From the NCBI RefSeq assembly GCF_963678635.1, contig NC_087065.1, positions 2,478,001 through 2,542,000 on the forward strand: a stretch of 64,000 nt of DNA, given 5' to 3'. The notes below the pieces were generated by a model that saw only the letters and a program-made list of their open reading frames with translations, did no database searches and was not told the origin of the DNA. Origin of the DNA: Symsagittifera roscoffensis. Lineage: Eukaryota; Xenacoelomorpha; Acoela; Convolutidae. The position numbers were made by a program, and so were the translations under genes. Below are positions 58,970 to 64,000 of this stretch, piece by piece. The number at the start of each line of letters is the position of its first letter. The stretch's first letter is position 1.

Positions 58970-61900
58970 TTAGTTTTACTATCTGCGCAAAGCATGCCTT
59001 TTGTATAACTCACTTAATTCGACGCTGAAACCTTTACCTAAAACTCTATGTGAGTAAAAAATTTCATCAAAAATAAAAAAGATAAAATAACTGAGAGTGA
59101 ACACATGTCGCGGTAGATTTTTACAAATACAACTAGCTGCACAAAAGTGAGGCGTACGTAAAAATTTGTTTATACTGGTTTATACGTAAATAAATGTTGT
59201 ATTGTTTAATAATTTTGACATTGTTTTTGTGCGTTTCTTGAAAAGTAATTTATTCATGGTACAATTTTTTCATATCTGTGCATACTATTTTGTTAGACAG
59301 CATCGTTTTCCCTGGTTACCAGCTGAATCAAGGAAACTGAATTGCTGAATTGACTTTTCAAATAACATTTACAATCTTTTGCGTATATAGCCTGAAACGT
59401 ATTGATGATCTGATATCATATATACTATAATTCACTTGTGATTATCTAAGCAAAATCACTGGTATTTGAAATTGCCAAATTTGCCGATTTGGGATAACTG
59501 ACCCGCTGAAGAAATTGTGCTTTTAATGCGGAAGCGGAGTTTTAACCCTTCTTTGAACGCTGCATTGTCTTTTTTTCGACTGTTGAAGAAAGTGACGGAA
59601 TATTTGTACTCGAGGTGGTACCCATTTGTACCCATTTGCAATTCTTAATAAGTTAACGCGTAGTTTCTTCCGTCCATTTATGGAGTAGTTGGAGATTCAA
59701 TCCGTCTAGGAATCGTTTCAAATTTAATTTAGGCACGCTACTTGGTCTATTTAATGCTCTGAGAGTGTTGTTTTTTTTGAAGAAAAAATAGAAAAAGTTT
59801 CAATTTAGTGAAAAAGGGATCCGAATTTCAAAATGAAAACTACTCCAAAGACGTTAAAACGCATTGTAATTTTCAAAGCGTCGCCATGATAGAAGTTGTC
59901 TTTTGTAAACTTGTGTTTAAAGGATTTAAGCTAAAATCAATGTTGCATGGAAAGTATCGTTTGTTTCAGCTTTCCTACAAGTCAGACAATTCCCAAAACT
60001 GAAGGAGTGTGATTATTGATCAATTAGTTTGTCTCTTTTATACTAAAGCCATTTTGTTTTTCATTTCAATAAAATTGAAAAACTAGAAATTTAAGAAGTA
60101 AGAAGTGACATTTTATCCTCTGCTAATTGCGAGCTATATCCTAATTTCTTTTAACGCAGAGCATATGTGAAGAAGTATTACCGACCCAGAAAATTTTCCG
60201 AAAAGATGTGAAGCAAAAGTTGTTCAAATAAAAAGCTACTTGGCACCAAGTTAATCACTTTGTATTTGATTTCACGTGAAGGTGGAAGATTTCACGTTCA
60301 CTTAAATTTCTATAACCTCATTAGTTTTGGAATTATTTCAGATTTTTTAACCAGATCTGCTTTTGACATTTCAAAGGCATTCGGAATATTAGTGCGCCAT
60401 CGTGGTGCAATCAGTCTTGATTATATTATTCCTAAGTTTGTCTAAATTTTAATTGAAAATAAAAAAATGTTTAAATTTTTCACTCGCAAGGCTTAACTCC
60501 TCACGAAAGGAAGAGATTAAAAAGATTCTTTGTTTCCGAATTTGTGAAAAAACATGTGATCAAATTATAATCTTATTTGATCCTCGAACTTATCTTTGAA
60601 GTCCACTGACTAGACAATGGGGAATTTGGTGGCTTAGAATGAGAGAAGAAGAAAAAAAGCTCCAAGATCTTCCTAAGCTTCTAACACATCCCCTTTTGAT
60701 GATTCGACCACCTAGCCGTCCAAATAACCCCCCTTTGATAAAATAATTGATATAAATTTTTGGTTGGCCAACTTTAAAAGTTGTCTAATGGCGCCTTTCG
60801 ACAAAAATAAATACTAATTAACGCAAAACAGTCTTTTTTGTAAAATTTTTTCAAAAAAAACCCAAAAACATCATTTAGGCGCTTTTTTATGCAACTATTT
60901 GTTCAGAATAGGGTTTAAATGATGTTTTTGATGGAACTCAGAAAATTAGTTTGGTCTACCTAACAAAATTTGAAACAATTTTTTGAAAACCCTCCCATCC
61001 AAATCAAAAAATCGTTCCCCTGCAAAGAATCACTGCTGTTAAAATTGGAAATATTTTTAACAAGCATTCAGCCATAATAAAAAAAAATCACGTGAGCTTT
61101 GTTCGAACAGTTGAAAAAAAACAGAAATTTTTAACAAAATTATCCAATGCCGGATCTCAAGTGGGCTAAAACAATCAGTACGAATGTTACTGACGAGAGC
61201 TTGATAAAAACATGAGTGCTGTTAATAGTTGTCAATTAAAAAAATCAAACTGATTTCCTCATTTATATTAACCCTAACATTGAAGTGAATGAATATCATT
61301 TTTTCCTCTTTTTTTTCTGTGAGTAACAAAATTAAACTAAAAAAATTGGCGACTGGAAATCACAGAATAGGTTGTATCTTCATAAAATTTGCATTTTTAG
61401 AGGATAATAAACCAAAAAGTTTCTTCTTACCTTCTCAATAGCCGAAGTATTTCCGGGTTTCATGGTTGATTTTTTTAATCTATGTTGAAAAAAATGTGAT
61501 ATTTTCTGTCAGTTTGCTTGTCAACTTCACTTGCTTGTCTACTACAAGTCACAGAGTGTATTATAACCAGTTTGTAATAAAATATAAAAGAACAGAAACT
61601 GTTTATAGCCAGATGCAATTCCAATTCATGACCGGTGGGGACTTTGTTCAGCCTATGGATTATGGAGGGTATTAACCCGCAGGTGTGATCAAAACACTTT
61701 GTTCACAAGTAGGGGATGAACCGAAATGGCTGATGGTTTCCGTCGAAAAAACTAACACGACAAATTTAAGACGTTGACATTCTTTGAAAAACGAAACAAC
61801 AAACAAGCTGGTTGGTATGATATTTATCTGCCATTTTGGAGACAATATATCTATAAAAAATAATGGAAAAGTAAGGGAAAAAATATGAATTCAAAAAAGG

Positions 61901-62235
61901 ACAACCTTACTAGGAAACAGAAGTGTAGGAGTACAAGCAGCTTAAGCAGTTTTATATTCTGAAAAGCATTTGATCTACGGTCGAGCAGTTTTTTATTTAA
62001 CAGACGAGAATTTAACTAAATAAGAACATTGAAGGCTTTAGATTACATTCGCCTAAAAACTGCGTACACGATGTTTGTATAATCGCCGCCCTTTTTTATT
62101 CTGCTAAAAATATAAAAACACTATCGCCTACGTGTTGGCGAGTTTTCGATCGTTGAGCCTTGCTGTTCAGACTATTGAAAGGAATTTGTATTCGGGTGAA
62201 TTTCAGTTTTTTCTTTGTTTTTTTTTGTTTTCCTA
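58970..62235. other. No gene seen; scattered repeat fragments
   Basis: A HINE-related word set lies at 59520-59620 (gcggaagcggagttttaacc, agtgacggaatatttgtact). Otherwise this is AT-rich noncoding sequence with only short ORFs. Confidence 0.4.
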
Positions 62236-62239
62236 GCAA

Positions 62240-62335
62240 AATCAGGTACCACGAGTAATCATCGGAATGGGTTCAGTGATATATCATAATAAAGCCTTTT
62301 CAGTCGTGATTCGAATGAGAGGGCTTCAAAAATCT
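62240..62335 (+). repeat. GGTACC dispersed repeat family, copy 4
   Basis: caggtaccacgagtaatcat, cggaatgggttcagtgatat and ccttttcagtcgtgattcg match copies at 7495, 27100 (inverted) and 29756 (inverted). Confidence 0.6.
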
Positions 62336-62638
62336 ATGTCTGACTATCCTTGTTTTTTTTGAGTTAGAGTCGAAATTTAAAATCAATTTCCAAATCAAGT
62401 TTTTATATAAAAAAAGAAGATCTCGAAAAACATATTTATTCAATTGAAGAAAAATATATCAAAAGTATTTTCTCAACATGCTCTAAAACAAAGAGAAAAA
62501 TTAATATTGGCAAGCGACTTGTTGATTTAAAGGCACAAAAACCAACAGTTTTTGATGCCAAATATGATTTGATTGACAATAATTGTGCTACCAAAAAACA
62601 TATTAACCATAGTCTCATTGAGTTTCATGACTTCAAAT

Positions 62639-62964
62639 TCACTGTTTCAGACTTTCGACCGATTTCAATTTACTCCTAATAAGTTGTCGGCTAATTGAAC
62701 TGGCCCTTTGACTTCTCTTGCTCACACTTGTGGATCTCCTTCTCTGCGATATGGACTTCGACTTACTGCGTCTTCGGCCTACGAACAGACCCGCTTTGGA
62801 CTCTCGTCTCGTCCCAGTGGATGATCGCCGTCTTCGTCTCTCGGGCAGAACAACTCCTTTCTCTTCGGCTTCGTGGACCGAATAGTTCTCGTCTAAAGCG
62901 AGCACTTTAACGAGCAGTTTCTTCTCGTTGTCGAACTTCTCTTGCTGCACCGCCTTCTCATTTT
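62639..62964 (-). CDS. Terminal exon of an unidentified gene, Arg/Ser-rich tail
   Basis: On the minus strand an acceptor GCATTTCAG|AAAATG opens a ~107-codon frame ending in TGA at 62639. It begins NEKAVQQEKFDNEKKLLVKV, a charged helical segment, passes through EEKGVVLPERRRRRSSTG, and ends in a tail with RRRSKSKSISQRRRSTSVSK, full of RRxS-type sites that basophilic kinases could phosphorylate. GC content is clearly above the flanks, as in the other host exons. No strong phase-0 donor would link it to the EF-hand exon at 32803, so I treat it as the last exon of a separate gene extending beyond 64 kb. Family not recognised. Confidence 0.65.
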
Positions 62965-62999
62965 CTGAAATGCAATTAAGTTAAGTTAAAACAATTTAT

Positions 63000-63165
63000 G
63001 ACGACTTAAGACAATTTAGAAGGGAAAGGACCAATATACGAGCTGTTCAGCTCCTCGTACACAGCCGCTGATATTTCCTTGGTTAAGATCTACGTGCACT
63101 TTTTTCGTTTTTTTTAGGGCTGCGTAATGTTGCCTCACCTTCAAGCAGCGAGCAGGAATCATAAT
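63000..63165 (-). mobile_element. tRNA-derived SINE, 3' part
   Basis: The minus strand reads gaaggtgaggcaacattacg, then gatcttaa, then gagctgaacagctcgtatat and ttggtcctttccc, matching the 3' two-thirds of the 32272 SINE. The tRNA-like head is missing. It lies just upstream of the acceptor of the Arg/Ser-rich exon. Confidence 0.65.
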
Positions 63166-64000
63166 GGGTATCGACAACCACTTGACCGATTGTTTTTAAA
63201 ATTTTTGAAGCAACTTTTTTTGAAAGAAAACAAGAGTAGGAGGAGCAAGTAACACGTTAGGTGCCGAATACAGACGCTCTGGCAAAAGAATGATTTTTTT
63301 AAAATTCTTTTTTCTCGATTTTTTCTAAAAGTTTTTAGTAACTTTTTTTGAATTTCTGGGGAGAAGATTTTACGTGTCATTTAGCTGCTTCAACAAAGTG
63401 AAATGTTTTAAATGTTATACCACCAAGCAGAGTCACTTTGAACTAAAATTTACGAGGCATTACGAGGCCAAAATGTGAGTTTGTGAATTGTAACCGGATT
63501 CCGAAACAAGCATAAGTCACATTTGTCACGGAATCCGCTTCATTGCTATTTTTCTTTGATCTTCTCTGCTGTTTTGGATTCCACGGACAAATAGCTAAAA
63601 TGTTGCTGAAAAAATACATATATATTTTTTTAAAAATGGCAAAAATGGGACCTTTTCATTTCTATCTTCCTTTTATTCCCTACTTCAAAAGTTAAACTAC
63701 AAAAGGGTTTTTAACGTCTCGTATTGTCCTAATGAGAACTCGTCGATTGCCTTAACTGAATTTGGTTGATATAACTCGCCTCATCTTATAGCCCGAAATT
63801 ATTCTAAGTTTAGAATTAGCTGTTTTTAGAAGACTAAACATTTGAGGACCGATTAGCTCGCCTTAGTTCAATTTGCATGTAGTAATTCGAATTAGTAATA
63901 CGGGATAATTCGCCACGCATAAGAAAACTACGTTACCTTTTCAGCATCCTAAAAAAAACTTTTCACGTATAAATCAGTCCAGAGGCAATTTAGCAATTTT
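63166..64000. other. No gene seen; repeat fragments
   Basis: Contains tgttttggattccacggaca (related to about 11838). On the minus strand it has cgaattatcccgtatta and ggcgagctaatcggtcctca, related to the HINE subfamily at 24540-24600. Confidence 0.4.

Noticed and set aside
62639-62964. Linking the Arg/Ser-rich exon to the EF-hand gene as one transcript
   Set aside because: The frame ends in TGA and I see no strong donor in the phase required by the 32803 exon. The gap would contain the whole Polinton complex.

Overview
This window is nuclear DNA from an invertebrate animal. It is AT-rich, its coding exons are short and separated by GT-AG introns, and most of the rest is transposable elements. 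The two best host genes are animal signalling genes: a Shaker-class voltage-gated K+ channel and a four-EF-hand calcium-binding protein. I cannot name the phylum from sequence alone.

Region 1 (1-6.7 kb) has no convincing exon. It holds a palindrome-rich MITE, an ATAATCGATTATAAT-type repeat field, and a 408-bp hAT-type MITE with a perfect 8-bp target duplication. Region 2 (6.7-19.2 kb) is a Kv1/Shaker-like gene on the + strand. Eight exons are visible, covering T1, S1-S6 and the TVGYGD pore; its 5' end is missing. Introns carry a mariner-type MITE, a Helentron-like (HINE) element, a (CA)n(TA)n microsatellite and a decayed LINE. The S4 helix has proline where Shaker has its fourth arginine. Region 3 (19.2-25.9 kb) is repeats: a C/G-rich low-complexity block, a second hAT MITE with a perfect TSD, and two HINE copies.

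Region 4 (25.9-32.8 kb) is the EF-hand gene on the - strand. One intron contains a near-identical 2656-bp tandem duplication whose breakpoint lies inside a tRNA-derived SINE. Region 5 (36.9-57 kb) is a nested mobile-element complex. A gypsy-like gag-protease remnant (- strand) is interrupted by a 16,381-bp Maverick/Polinton-type element (39167-55547) with long terminal inverted repeats, AG...CT ends and a perfect 6-bp TSD. Its protein-primed DNA polymerase B gene is broken by many frameshifts. Two ~160-aa paralogs, a spliced zinc-finger gene and a few unrecognised ORFs remain open. The polymerase upstream region combines a nine-pentamer heat-shock-element array, CRE sites, CCAAT boxes and a TATA box. 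The minus-strand genes carry repeated CCAATCA (Y-box) arrays. I could not recognise integrase, packaging ATPase, protease or capsid genes.

Region 6 (57-64 kb) has more repeats and the terminal exon of an unidentified minus-strand gene encoding an Arg/Ser-rich tail.

The observations most worth checking are the heat-shock/CRE/CCAAT promoter of the Polinton, its unusual gene content, and the S4 proline of the K+ channel.
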